From: Temperatibacter sp965603205
GTDB lineage: Bacteria; Pseudomonadota; Alphaproteobacteria; Sphingomonadales; Kordiimonadaceae
Direction of reading: 5' to 3'
Assembly: GCA_965603205.1 (NCBI GenBank)
Contig: CBFDCC010000007.1
Span: 62,001 to 126,000 of the forward strand
DNA: 64,000 nt
The notes under the pieces are model-generated. The model saw only the letters and a program-made list of their open reading frames with translations, made no database searches and had not been told where the DNA came from. Shown piece by piece: positions 24,542 through 32,804 of the stretch. Within the stretch, counting starts at the first letter, position 1, and each line of letters opens with the position of its first letter. The translations under genes and the position numbers were made by a program.

Positions 24542-24652
24542 CAAATAAACAAAGATACCTTTGACGTATTATTGGCGTGCCATTTTGCTTGCGCAATGCT
24601 GGGAAACGGTTATTCTGCCCAAAATGGGGAATCAATAAAGGACTATTATCCA

Positions 24653-25888
24653 GTGACAAGTGAATATCGTAATTTTGTAACACATCTTGAATGCGGTCTA
24701 ACGGGCCAAGCCGATTATGACGCAGGTGTTGTGCACGGCCTTTCTCACGCAGGGCGACCATTATTGGTGCGCTACGCGTTAGAGGCTATGAAAAACACCC
24801 TCGATAAAGATGAAATATGGGCGCGCCCGGGTGGGTTTTGGAAATGGCGCGAGCTTTTACCTGTTTGTCACACTGAAAATGTAGCAGCATTAGGTGAAGA
24901 AGATACACCAATGCTGCCTTGTCCAAAAATTGCCGCTGATCTGGGTGTTACAGGTGAGATTTTAATCAAGGATGAAGGTCGTTTACCTACGGGTAGCTTT
25001 AAGGCGCGTGGTCTATCGCTTGCGGTGGCTATGGCAAAGGAGCTTGGTCTAACACGCCTTGCTATGCCGACGAATGGTAACGCGGGGGCTGCACTAGCGG
25101 CCTATGCTACCAGCGTAGGGCTAGAAAGTTATATATTCTGCCCTGATGATACGCCTGACGCCAATGTGCGCGAGATCAGCTTACAAGGCGGCAAGGTATG
25201 GCGGGTGAATGGCTTGATTAATGATTGCGGTAAAATCGTTGGCGAGGGCAAAGAAGCGGCTGGTTGGTTTGACCTGTCGACGCTCAAGGAACCATACCGT
25301 ATTGAGGGTAAGAAAACCATGGGGCTAGAATTAGCCGCTCAACTTGGTTGGAATGTACCCGACGCGATTTTTTATCCTACGGGTGGTGGTACGGGGCTTA
25401 TTGGTATGTGGAAAGCCTTTGATGAGATGGAAAAACTAGGCTGGATTGGCTCTAAGCGCCCGAAGATGGTAGCAGTTCAAGCTGAAGGCTGTGCGCCGAT
25501 TGTTAAAGCTTACAACGAGGGTACAAAACACGCTGAACTTTGGCAAGATGCCCATACATACGCCGCTGGTATTCGTGTGCCTGTGGCTGTGGGTGATCAC
25601 CTTATATTAGACGCTGTACGCGAGAGCGGTGGTTTCGCAATGGCAGTATCTGATGAAGCGATTGAGGAAGGTCGCGTAGAGATCGGTACTCGTGAAGGTG
25701 TTTTGGTTTGCCCCGAAGGCGCAGCGACATTTGCAGCCTACAAACAAGCGCTATCAGATGGTCGTGTTAGCAAAAGCGATCAGGTTATTTTGTTCAATTG
25801 CGGTAATGGACTTAAATACCCCATGAATGATCTTGCAGGCACTATCAACAGACATGAGGCAATTAATTATGCCTCTTTAATAAAATAA
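24653..25888 (+). CDS. Threonine synthase-like PLP enzyme
   Basis: I start at the GTG at 24653, because AAAGGA stands 10 bases upstream and the protein then begins TSEYRNFVTHLECGLTG, as threonine synthases do; the longer frame from 24572 has no signal or domain. The PLP lysine is in PTGSFKARG (family PTGSFKDRG), the phosphate loop in PTNGNAGAALAAYA, and a later Gly-rich loop in YPTGGGTGLIGMWKAF. The reaction would be O-phosphohomoserine to threonine. A related beta-replacing activity (diaminopropionate ammonia-lyase, cysteate synthase) is possible, since SFKAR and GNAG depart slightly from the ThrC consensus. The M14 gene follows closely. Confidence 0.8.
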   Translation: MTSEYRNFVTHLECGLTGQADYDAGVVHGLSHAGRPLLVRYALEAMKNTLDKDEIWARPGGFWKWRELLPVCHTENVAALGEEDTPMLPCPKIAADLGVTGEILIKDEGRLPTGSFKARGLSLAVAMAKELGLTRLAMPTNGNAGAALAAYATSVGLESYIFCPDDTPDANVREISLQGGKVWRVNGLINDCGKIVGEGKEAAGWFDLSTLKEPYRIEGKKTMGLELAAQLGWNVPDAIFYPTGGGTGLIGMWKAFDEMEKLGWIGSKRPKMVAVQAEGCAPIVKAYNEGTKHAELWQDAHTYAAGIRVPVAVGDHLILDAVRESGGFAMAVSDEAIEEGRVEIGTREGVLVCPEGAATFAAYKQALSDGRVSKSDQVILFNCGNGLKYPMNDLAGTINRHEAINYASLIK

Positions 25889-25914
25889 TAATGAGTTTTT
25901 TGGGAGGAATATCT

Positions 25915-28521
25915 ATGAAGCGATTTTTAAAAGCAGCAGCGCTAACGGTGTTACTATCAACCACGGTTACGGCTGAACCATTAGATTATTATCTAGTGGA
26001 TGGCGTAAAGTATGATCAGACAGTTTTAAAGCCAGCAGATCATTTTGGTCATGACATTGCTGATCAGCCTGCGCGTCAGGATTTATTTGTTGAGTACTTA
26101 CGCCAAGTGGCAACAGCAAGTCCACGCATGACCATAGAGACAATTGGTTACAGTCATGAGCGTCGCCCGATTGTTTCTTTCATTGTTACAAGTCCTGAAA
26201 ACCACGCTAATTTAGAGGCTATCCGTAAAAATCACCTATTGCGTAGTGATCCAAAAACAGCTGATCAAGCATCAGGTGATTTACCCGTTGTTACATGGAT
26301 AAATTACGGCGTACACGGCGCAGAGGCCAGCGGTATGGAAGCCGCTATTCCAACTATTTATCATCTGGCGTCAGCGCGCGGTGCAAAAATTAATGATACG
26401 CTAAAGAATAGCGTGATTATTATTACGGCCGTGTTTAACCCTGATGGCCATAGCCGCCGTGCAGAGTGGGTGACGCAGTATACTTCAAAAGTACCAAGCA
26501 GGGATGGTAACCATGAAATTCATGACCATCGTTGGCCTAGTGGCCGTACCAATCACTATTGGTTTGATCTAAACCGTCAGTGGTTATTGCAAACCCAACC
26601 TGAAAGTCAGGCGTGGTTAACCCAGTGGCATAAGTGGAAACCAGAAGTATCTAGTGATTTTCACGAGATGGGTCGTAATTCCACCTATTATTTCCACCCT
26701 GGTGTACCAACGCGTAAATATCCACTGATTCCGTCAAAAGGTCGTGAGCTGCTTTATGAAATTGCAGGGTACCACGCCGAGGCGCTTGATAAGGGTAAGG
26801 AGCTTTATTTCACAGAAGAGGGATTTGATAACTTCTATGTGGGCAAAGGGTCTACTTATCCGCAGATCAACGGTAGCTTGGGTATATTGTTTGAAGCTGG
26901 CGCGCAGATGGGATTGCAAGTTAATTCCGATCAAGGCGTTAAAACCTTTGCGCGGAACATCCGCACGCACTTTCGTACGAGTATGAGCACAATTAATGGT
27001 GCGGTTGCCATGCGCGCTAAATTGCATGACTATCAGCGGGACTTTTATGAAACTGCACTAAAAGACGCAGCTAAAGACAAAGTAAAGGGCTATGTATTTG
27101 CCGCGCCTAAAGATCCTGCGCGTATGGATATGTTCCTAGACCTGCTAAGACGTCACCATGTTGATGCCTATAGTCTTGCTAAAGATGTTAAGGCTAGCGG
27201 TTCTACTTATAAGGCTGGTGAGGCATTTATCGTGCCTATGGAGCAAACTCAGTACCGTATGGCAAAGGGTATCTTTGGTCGTATTACTGAATTCCCAGAC
27301 AAGGTTTTTTATGACGTGTCGGGCTGGACTCTGCCGCTTGCTTACGGTATTCCCCACGCTGAGCTAAAATCAGCTAAAGGATTACTTGGTGAAGCTGCGA
27401 CAGGATTAAAGCCAGCAGTGGCGGTGGTCGATAAAGCGCCTTACGCCTATGTAATGCGTTGGTCTGATTATTATGCACCGCGTGCGGTTAATCGTATCTT
27501 GGGTGCTGGTATTATGGCGCGTGTTGCCAAAACACCTATTCGTTTCAAGTCAACGAAGGGTGAGGTGGCACTTGGTCGCGGCGCGATTATTGTTTCATTA
27601 GATCGCCAGGCCGTATCAGATGAGGCTATCCATGCAATGATGCAAAAGGTAGCAACTGAGGATGGTGTGAGCGTTTACACCGCTACGTCAGGGCGTACAT
27701 TAGATGCAGGTACTGATATGGGTGGCCGTAATACGGTCTCTGACCTTAAGGCACCTAAACCTCTTGTCGTTGTGGGGCCTGGTATCAGTGTTTATGACGC
27801 GGGTGAAGTATGGCATCTACTGGATAAGCGTATGAACGTAGGCGTGACATTAACGCGTAAAGAGCGCCTGTCCCGTGTCGATTGGCATGATTATACCCAT
27901 TTAATCCTCGTTGGTGGTCGTGGTGGCGCACCGCTTGATAAGGCAACGACTGAAAAGGTCAAAAGATGGGTTAAGGCTGGTGGTACTATCATCGCACAGC
28001 GTAATCACGCTTTATGGACCGCTAAAAATATCCTAGGCACAAAGGAAAAGAAGACTGAGAAGGCTAAGCTTGGTCGTCTTGATTATGCTGATAAAGGCCA
28101 AAAGGACGCAGAGCATGTGATTGGCGGCGCGATCTTTGAAAGTGATCTTGATATAACGCATCCACTTGGTTTTGGGTATGGTAGCGACAAAGTATATTCT
28201 AACCGCAACACGACAATTAGGTTGCCAGTGCCAGACGATGCCTACGCTAAGGTCGCGGTATATACTGAAAAGCCGCTGCTAACAGGATATGCATCTGAAA
28301 AGCGCCTTAAGGAGATTGCAAGTACACCAATGATGACGGCTCAGCGAATGGGACGGGGATCAATAGTGTTGTTTGCCGATAACCCAAATTTCCGTGCTAC
28401 ATTCCTTGGCACTAACAAGCTGTTTATGAATGCCTTGTTCTTCTCAAAAGCTTTCTCTGGTGAAAACCGAGTCCGCAGTGATGACATGGCAGAGGATATG
28501 GCTGAGGAAACTCAGGAATAA
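25915..28521 (+). CDS. Secreted M14-family zinc carboxypeptidase
   Basis: GGGAGG five to ten bases upstream sets the start at 25915, which begins a signal peptide (MKRFLKAAALTVLLSTTVTA). The M14 catalytic domain has zinc ligands in YGVHGAEASG (His and Glu, about residue 134) and SSDFHEMGRN, with the family's FNPDGHSR and DLNRQW between them. After about residue 370 an extra region of ~490 residues follows. It includes a class-I glutamine amidotransferase-like fold pattern (LILVGGRGGAPLDKATTEKVKRWVKAGG). This large architecture is common in marine alphaproteobacteria and Bacteroidetes, and points to periplasmic peptide breakdown. The ending is acidic. Confidence 0.88.
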   Translation: MKRFLKAAALTVLLSTTVTAEPLDYYLVDGVKYDQTVLKPADHFGHDIADQPARQDLFVEYLRQVATASPRMTIETIGYSHERRPIVSFIVTSPENHANLEAIRKNHLLRSDPKTADQASGDLPVVTWINYGVHGAEASGMEAAIPTIYHLASARGAKINDTLKNSVIIITAVFNPDGHSRRAEWVTQYTSKVPSRDGNHEIHDHRWPSGRTNHYWFDLNRQWLLQTQPESQAWLTQWHKWKPEVSSDFHEMGRNSTYYFHPGVPTRKYPLIPSKGRELLYEIAGYHAEALDKGKELYFTEEGFDNFYVGKGSTYPQINGSLGILFEAGAQMGLQVNSDQGVKTFARNIRTHFRTSMSTINGAVAMRAKLHDYQRDFYETALKDAAKDKVKGYVFAAPKDPARMDMFLDLLRRHHVDAYSLAKDVKASGSTYKAGEAFIVPMEQTQYRMAKGIFGRITEFPDKVFYDVSGWTLPLAYGIPHAELKSAKGLLGEAATGLKPAVAVVDKAPYAYVMRWSDYYAPRAVNRILGAGIMARVAKTPIRFKSTKGEVALGRGAIIVSLDRQAVSDEAIHAMMQKVATEDGVSVYTATSGRTLDAGTDMGGRNTVSDLKAPKPLVVVGPGISVYDAGEVWHLLDKRMNVGVTLTRKERLSRVDWHDYTHLILVGGRGGAPLDKATTEKVKRWVKAGGTIIAQRNHALWTAKNILGTKEKKTEKAKLGRLDYADKGQKDAEHVIGGAIFESDLDITHPLGFGYGSDKVYSNRNTTIRLPVPDDAYAKVAVYTEKPLLTGYASEKRLKEIASTPMMTAQRMGRGSIVLFADNPNFRATFLGTNKLFMNALFFSKAFSGENRVRSDDMAEDMAEETQE

Positions 28522-28545
28522 GCTTTAAATACCAGATATGATAAA

Positions 28546-28592
28546 AATAAAGCCCTATTCAGATGATTTGGTCAACTGAGTGGGGCTTTATT
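28546..28592. terminator. Bidirectional terminator between M14 gene and LysR gene
   Basis: AATAAAGCCC (28546-28555) and GGGCTTTATT (28583-28592) pair perfectly around a 27-base loop between two convergent genes. A/T-rich flanks serve both directions. Confidence 0.75.
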
Positions 28593-28595
28593 GTT

Positions 28596-29492
28596 TTAAC
28601 CTTTGCTGACCTCGTCATGCAGCCAATCTACAAAGGCCTTAACATGGGGGCGTTTCATATTAGTCTCTGGGCAGACAATGTGATGGGCAAAATCTAGCGG
28701 CATTTCTTCGCCTATGGGCTTAACAAGACGACCTGCCTTTAAATCCTCTTCAGCCACAGCAGAACGGGCAAGGGCTATGCCATGACCCGCAACTGCGGCT
28801 TCAACGGCGAGGCTGTGCGTGTTGAAATGCAAGGCTGCGCGACCGCCTTCGACCTCTATCCCTGCGGCCTTTAACCACATGGTCCAGTTTGGGGCGCTAG
28901 TATCTTCTTCAAAACTATCATCGTGGATCAGGGTGAGGGATAGTAGGTCCTTTGGAGATTTGATCTTTGCTGCCATTTCAGGACTGCATACAGGAAATAC
29001 TGTCTCGCGTAGTAATTCTTCTTCATAAAGACCTTCATACCCTCCAGCGCCGTAGCGTATGGCAAGGTCTGTATCTTCACTGCGGAAATCCGTTATGATA
29101 ATACTTGTGCTAATTTTGACGATTGAATCAGGATTAGCCGCGTAAAAGCTTGCTAGACGTGGTACGAGCCATTTTGAAGCAAAAGAGGGTGATACGCTTA
29201 CTTTTAGGTCACGACTTTCTACGTCTTCAATCAGGGTTGCTACGGCAGATTCTAGCAGTTCAAAAGCTTCTTGCAAGGCAGGCAATGCCATTTGGGCTTG
29301 CTCCGTTAGGATCAAGGCACGGCTTGTGCGCTTAAACAGTTCAACACCTAATATATCTTCCAGAGTTCTGATCTGCTGTGAAATAGCGGCAGGGGTTACC
29401 GAAAGTTCATTAGCTGCTTCTTTAAATGACAATTTACGCGCTGCAGCGTCAAAGGCTCTGAGTGCGTTTAATGGAAGGAGTGAGCGTTTCAT
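28596..29492 (-). CDS. GcvA-like LysR-type transcriptional regulator
   Basis: The typical GcvA opening is LLPLNALRAFDAAARKLSF, so I start at the Met at 29492 rather than the upstream ATG at 29519. The winged helix-turn-helix reads FKEAANELSVTPAAISQQIRTLEDILGVELFKR. The C-terminal ~200 residues form the effector-binding domain (LKVSVSPSFASKWLVPRL, DLAIRYGAGGYEGLYEEEL). Its partner genes are not evident: it follows cysH on the same strand. An array of three ATGCAT boxes 42 bp apart covers its upstream region and suggests autoregulation. Confidence 0.88.
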   Translation of the reverse strand: MKRSLLPLNALRAFDAAARKLSFKEAANELSVTPAAISQQIRTLEDILGVELFKRTSRALILTEQAQMALPALQEAFELLESAVATLIEDVESRDLKVSVSPSFASKWLVPRLASFYAANPDSIVKISTSIIITDFRSEDTDLAIRYGAGGYEGLYEEELLRETVFPVCSPEMAAKIKSPKDLLSLTLIHDDSFEEDTSAPNWTMWLKAAGIEVEGGRAALHFNTHSLAVEAAVAGHGIALARSAVAEEDLKAGRLVKPIGEEMPLDFAHHIVCPETNMKRPHVKAFVDWLHDEVSKG

Positions 29493-29502
29493 TTTTTGGT
29501 CC

Positions 29503-29600
29503 AATATGCATTTAAGCATTAGCTTAGGTTACCTGTAATATTTGAAGATGCATTGTAAATCAAAGCACACAAAGAATCAAATACTCAATATGCATTAGAA
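29503..29600. promoter_or_regulatory. Three ATGCATT boxes at exact 42-bp spacing (candidate LysR operator array)
   Basis: ATGCAT occurs at 29506-29511, 29548-29553 and 29590-29595, each in the context AA(T/G)ATGCATT followed by A-rich sequence. Both spacings are exactly 42 bases, four turns of B-DNA, so the boxes face the same side of the helix. They lie between cysH and the start of the GcvA-like gene. Confidence 0.6.
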
Positions 29601-29604
29601 AATC

Positions 29605-30360
29605 TTACAGAGCTGAAGATGTTAAACTTTGGTTTTGAGCATTGGTTAGGTGGATGCCGCATTCAGTTTTATCATTGTTACGCCATCTGCCTGACCTGTC
29701 GTCTTCATTATCAGCTACGCGGTCAGTACAGGGCATGCATCCAATGGATTTAAATCCATCAGCGATGAGGGGGTGACTGGGTAGGTTATGACGGGCAATA
29801 TAGGTGCGTATCTCATCACTGCTCCACAGGGCAAGAGGGTTTACCGTGATTCGGCCATCTGTATATTCAAAGTGATCAATAGTAGCCCTTGTATGTGTTT
29901 GAAAACGTTTGCGTCCAGAGGCCCACGCATCAAAACCATCTAAACTCAGCTTGAAAGGTATAACCTTGCGAACGAAACAACAGCGATTGTGATCATTTTT
30001 CCAAAGGTCACCTTTTGGGTCTTCGGCAACTATTTGGCTGCCATCTGGTGTGATTGTATGCACATTTGTTAGGCCTAGTAAATTCTGTAATTGATCACGA
30101 TAACGACGCGTTTCCCCAAATAGTTTTCCCGTATCTAAAAATAGGATGGGTATATCCTTGGATACTTCAGATGCCTGATGCAATAGCACAGCAGATTCAG
30201 CGCCAAAACTGCTGACAATGGCAAAGCGTTTACCAAAGGCATCTAGCGCTGCTGTGATCACAGCTTGTGGACTGTCGCAACCATGATCTTGCTGTAATCG
30301 ATGCGCGGCATCTTCTACGCGGTTTTTAAGCCTTAAATTAGATGAGGCGAAGCTTGTCAT
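29605..30360 (-). CDS. cysH: Phosphoadenylyl-/adenylyl-sulfate reductase, Fe-S type
   Basis: The 251-residue enzyme reduces (P)APS to sulfite in assimilation. The PP-loop-like segment is IVSSFGAESAVLLH, followed by LFLDTGKLFGET. Two cysteine pairs, CC in NRCCFVRK and CxxC in GCMPCTDR, are the [4Fe-4S] ligands that mark the APS-using bacterial type. The catalytic Cys is in KTECGIHL near the end. The ATG overlaps the stop of the DUF934 gene by 4 bases. No CysD/CysN is encoded in this window. Confidence 0.93.
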   Translation of the reverse strand: MTSFASSNLRLKNRVEDAAHRLQQDHGCDSPQAVITAALDAFGKRFAIVSSFGAESAVLLHQASEVSKDIPILFLDTGKLFGETRRYRDQLQNLLGLTNVHTITPDGSQIVAEDPKGDLWKNDHNRCCFVRKVIPFKLSLDGFDAWASGRKRFQTHTRATIDHFEYTDGRITVNPLALWSSDEIRTYIARHNLPSHPLIADGFKSIGCMPCTDRVADNEDDRSGRWRNNDKTECGIHLTNAQNQSLTSSAL

Positions 30361-30815
30361 GATGCTACTTTTTGGTCCTGAGGTTGATGGCGCTGAAAAG
30401 AGGCCGCTACATCATCATTAATTGAATTTTGATAATAGTTTCCAAACCGTTTTAACGCAGTGAAGAAAGCAACTTTGCGCTCTGGTGTTTCCAGCACAAG
30501 TGTATCAGCGCCAGTGCGCAATAACATATGGGCTTGGTCAGGCATAACGGGGCCGCTAATGCGAATTTCACCGTTAAAGCCATGATCGCGGCGCAGGCGA
30601 TAAGCCAGAGAAAACCCACGGCCATCGGTAAAGGCTTTGAAGTTGATTTCTATAAGCGATAGCGTATCAAGATGAGGGATAAGCATGTCAGCGTGCGTTG
30701 CCCCATCTACCTTAATGCCGAGTGGCCCCTCAGCATTTTCAATAGTGTCTAAGCTGGCAATATTAACTGCACCTGAAGCTGTGGGCTGAACACCCGAAAG
30801 ACTAATGATCTCCAT
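30357..30815 (-). CDS. DUF934 protein of the sulfite reductase operon
   Basis: A strong AAGGAGG Shine-Dalgarno six bases upstream fixes the start at 30815 (MEIISLSGVQ), inside the 3' end of cysI. The 152-residue product has the DUF934 pattern: LIEINFKAFTDGRGFSLAYRLR, and later GEIRISGPVMPDQAHMLLRTGADTLVL. DUF934 proteins are found almost only beside ferredoxin-type sulfite reductase and are thought to be an accessory or an electron-transfer helper; the biochemical role is not established. It overlaps cysI by 14 bases and cysH by 4. Confidence 0.88.
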   Translation of the reverse strand: MEIISLSGVQPTASGAVNIASLDTIENAEGPLGIKVDGATHADMLIPHLDTLSLIEINFKAFTDGRGFSLAYRLRRDHGFNGEIRISGPVMPDQAHMLLRTGADTLVLETPERKVAFFTALKRFGNYYQNSINDDVAASFQRHQPQDQKVAS

Positions 30816-32457
30816 AGACTGCCTCCTTAAAAATATCTGTACCAAGGCGGCGATAGGTATCAAGAAATCTTTCACCCTCCTCACGCTCGCCAATATAGGC
30901 TGTTATAACTTTTTCAATGGCATCAACAACGCCGTCTTCATCAAACCCGGGGCCAAGTATTTTAGCCTTGCTTGCGTCTTCAGCGCCGCTGCCGCCCAGT
31001 AGGATTTGATAGTTCTCAACGCCTTTGCGGTCCACACCTAAGACGCCGATATGTCCTGCGTGGTGATGACCACAACTGTTGATGCATCCAGATATTTTCA
31101 CCTTAACTTCACCGATATCTTGTAGGCGTTTAAAATCATCAAAACGTTTTGCGATCTTCTGACTAAGGGGGATAGAACGCGCGTTAGCAAGGGCGCAATA
31201 ATCAAGGCCGGGGCATACGATCATATCGGTTAGTAAACCAGCGTTTGGTGTACCAAGACCAGCCGCGTCCAATGCCGTATAAAGTGTAGGCAAATCGCGC
31301 AGGGCAACATGTGGTAAAATCAGGTTTTGCTCATGGCTTACACGCACTTCGCTCAGGCTATATTGCTCTGCCAAATCAGCCACTAGATCAATTTGATCAG
31401 CTGTGGCATCACCTGCAATACCGCCATGCGGCTTTAGGCTGATAGTGGCAATCGTGTAGCCTGAAACTTTATGACGATAGGTGTTGTTAGTAACCCAAGC
31501 ATCAAACATCGGGTTTTCTGCTCTAAAAGCCTCTACGCTTGCATCTGGATTAGCTAATACTTCGAGCGGTACAGGCTTAAAGAAAGCCTTTATGCGCGCA
31601 ACTTCCTCGGCAGGTACATCAATTGGTACATGTTTGGTCTTCGCCCATTCAGCTTCTACTGCTGTAGTGAATGCTTCCACGCCCATTTCTTCTACTGTGA
31701 TTTTGATGCGGGCCTTATATTTGTTATCGCGTCGACCTTGCTCGTTATAAACGCGCAGGATGGCTTCTAGGTAACTGAGTAGATATTTTTCAGGCAAGAA
31801 TTCACGAATGGTTTTGGCGATAACAGGTGTGCGACCCATGCCACCACCAACCATAATTTCAAAGCCAATCCCACCAGCGTCATTTTTGACAGCTGCCACT
31901 GCTATGTCATGCCATTTTAGTGCAGCGCGATCATGCTCGCTACCACCAATGGCGATTTTGAACTTGCGCGGCAGATAAGCAAACTCTGGATGGAATGTTG
32001 ACCATTGACGGATTAGCTCGCCGTAGGGCCGTGGGTCTAACAGCTCATCATAAGCTGCACCTGCAAACTGGTCTGTTGTCACATTACGGATGCAGTTACC
32101 TGATGTTTGAACGGCGTGCATTTCAACTGTTGCAAGCTCCTCGAGCAGGTCAGGTACTTCGGTAAGCTTGGGCCAGTTATATTGAATATTTTGACGTGTC
32201 GTAAAGTGACCGTAACCCTTGTCATATTTTCGTGCGATATGGGCGAGCATATGAACCTGTTTGGATGAAAGCGTGCCGTAAGGGACAGCCACACGCAGCA
32301 TATAGGCATGAAGCTGTAGATATAGGCCGTTCTGAAGGCGTAATGGTCTAAATTCTTCTTCTGTGAGCTCCCCGCTAACACGACGGTTCACCTGATCGCG
32401 AAATTCGTCTACGCGGGCCTTGATAATAGAATGATCAAATTCATCATATGCATACAT
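30802..32457 (-). CDS. cysI: Assimilatory sulfite/nitrite reductase hemoprotein
   Basis: This 551-residue siroheme/[4Fe-4S] enzyme reduces sulfite to sulfide. The two ferredoxin-like halves are visible (LQLHAYMLRVAVPYG, YGHFTTRQNIQYNW). The cluster and siroheme cysteines are in CPGLDYCALANARS and SGCINSCGHHHAGHIG. The length and the lack of a CysJ flavoprotein gene suggest a ferredoxin-dependent type. Its neighbours (DUF2849, DUF934, cysG, cysH) make sulfite the probable substrate, not nitrite. Confidence 0.92.
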   Translation of the reverse strand: MYAYDEFDHSIIKARVDEFRDQVNRRVSGELTEEEFRPLRLQNGLYLQLHAYMLRVAVPYGTLSSKQVHMLAHIARKYDKGYGHFTTRQNIQYNWPKLTEVPDLLEELATVEMHAVQTSGNCIRNVTTDQFAGAAYDELLDPRPYGELIRQWSTFHPEFAYLPRKFKIAIGGSEHDRAALKWHDIAVAAVKNDAGGIGFEIMVGGGMGRTPVIAKTIREFLPEKYLLSYLEAILRVYNEQGRRDNKYKARIKITVEEMGVEAFTTAVEAEWAKTKHVPIDVPAEEVARIKAFFKPVPLEVLANPDASVEAFRAENPMFDAWVTNNTYRHKVSGYTIATISLKPHGGIAGDATADQIDLVADLAEQYSLSEVRVSHEQNLILPHVALRDLPTLYTALDAAGLGTPNAGLLTDMIVCPGLDYCALANARSIPLSQKIAKRFDDFKRLQDIGEVKVKISGCINSCGHHHAGHIGVLGVDRKGVENYQILLGGSGAEDASKAKILGPGFDEDGVVDAIEKVITAYIGEREEGERFLDTYRRLGTDIFKEAVYGDH

Positions 32458-32471
32458 TGTTATTCTCTTTT

Positions 32472-32795
32472 CTAATCTGAAAATTGGCCAGATTGATAGC
32501 CTAGATCGCTACGCACACTTGGACCTGTAGACTGCATGCGGTATTTGATATGCGCTGGCTTAATGCCTTCATCAGATACATCAGCTGCAATAGCCTCAAT
32601 GCTGATCACGCTATTATTATCATCGTGTTTCGAAGCCTTTAGAAGAAGCTCTTTCAGTGCCTCTGGGGTTTCGACCACTGCTGACAGGGCTACATGCGGG
32701 GACCATGTGTCATCGCCAGTGTAGAAAACCGCACGACCATCACCTAGACGATTAGCGATTAACATTTGAGGGCCTTTAAAGGATTTTTTTGTCAT
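32472..32795 (-). CDS. DUF2849 protein of the sulfite reductase operon
   Basis: The 107-residue soluble protein matches the DUF2849 pattern: QMLIANRLGDGRAVFYTGDDTWSP, followed by a helix EALKELLLKASKH. The C-terminal ~30 residues (AHIKYRMQSTGPSVRSDLGY) are conserved in such proteins. It always sits between siroheme synthase and sulfite reductase in alphaproteobacteria, so a role in assembling or feeding the reductase is inferred; no activity is known. The gene starts 9 bases after cysG and ends 14 before cysI. Confidence 0.85.
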   Translation of the reverse strand: MTKKSFKGPQMLIANRLGDGRAVFYTGDDTWSPHVALSAVVETPEALKELLLKASKHDDNNSVISIEAIAADVSDEGIKPAHIKYRMQSTGPSVRSDLGYQSGQFSD

Positions 32796-32804
32796 GATAA
32801 ACCC

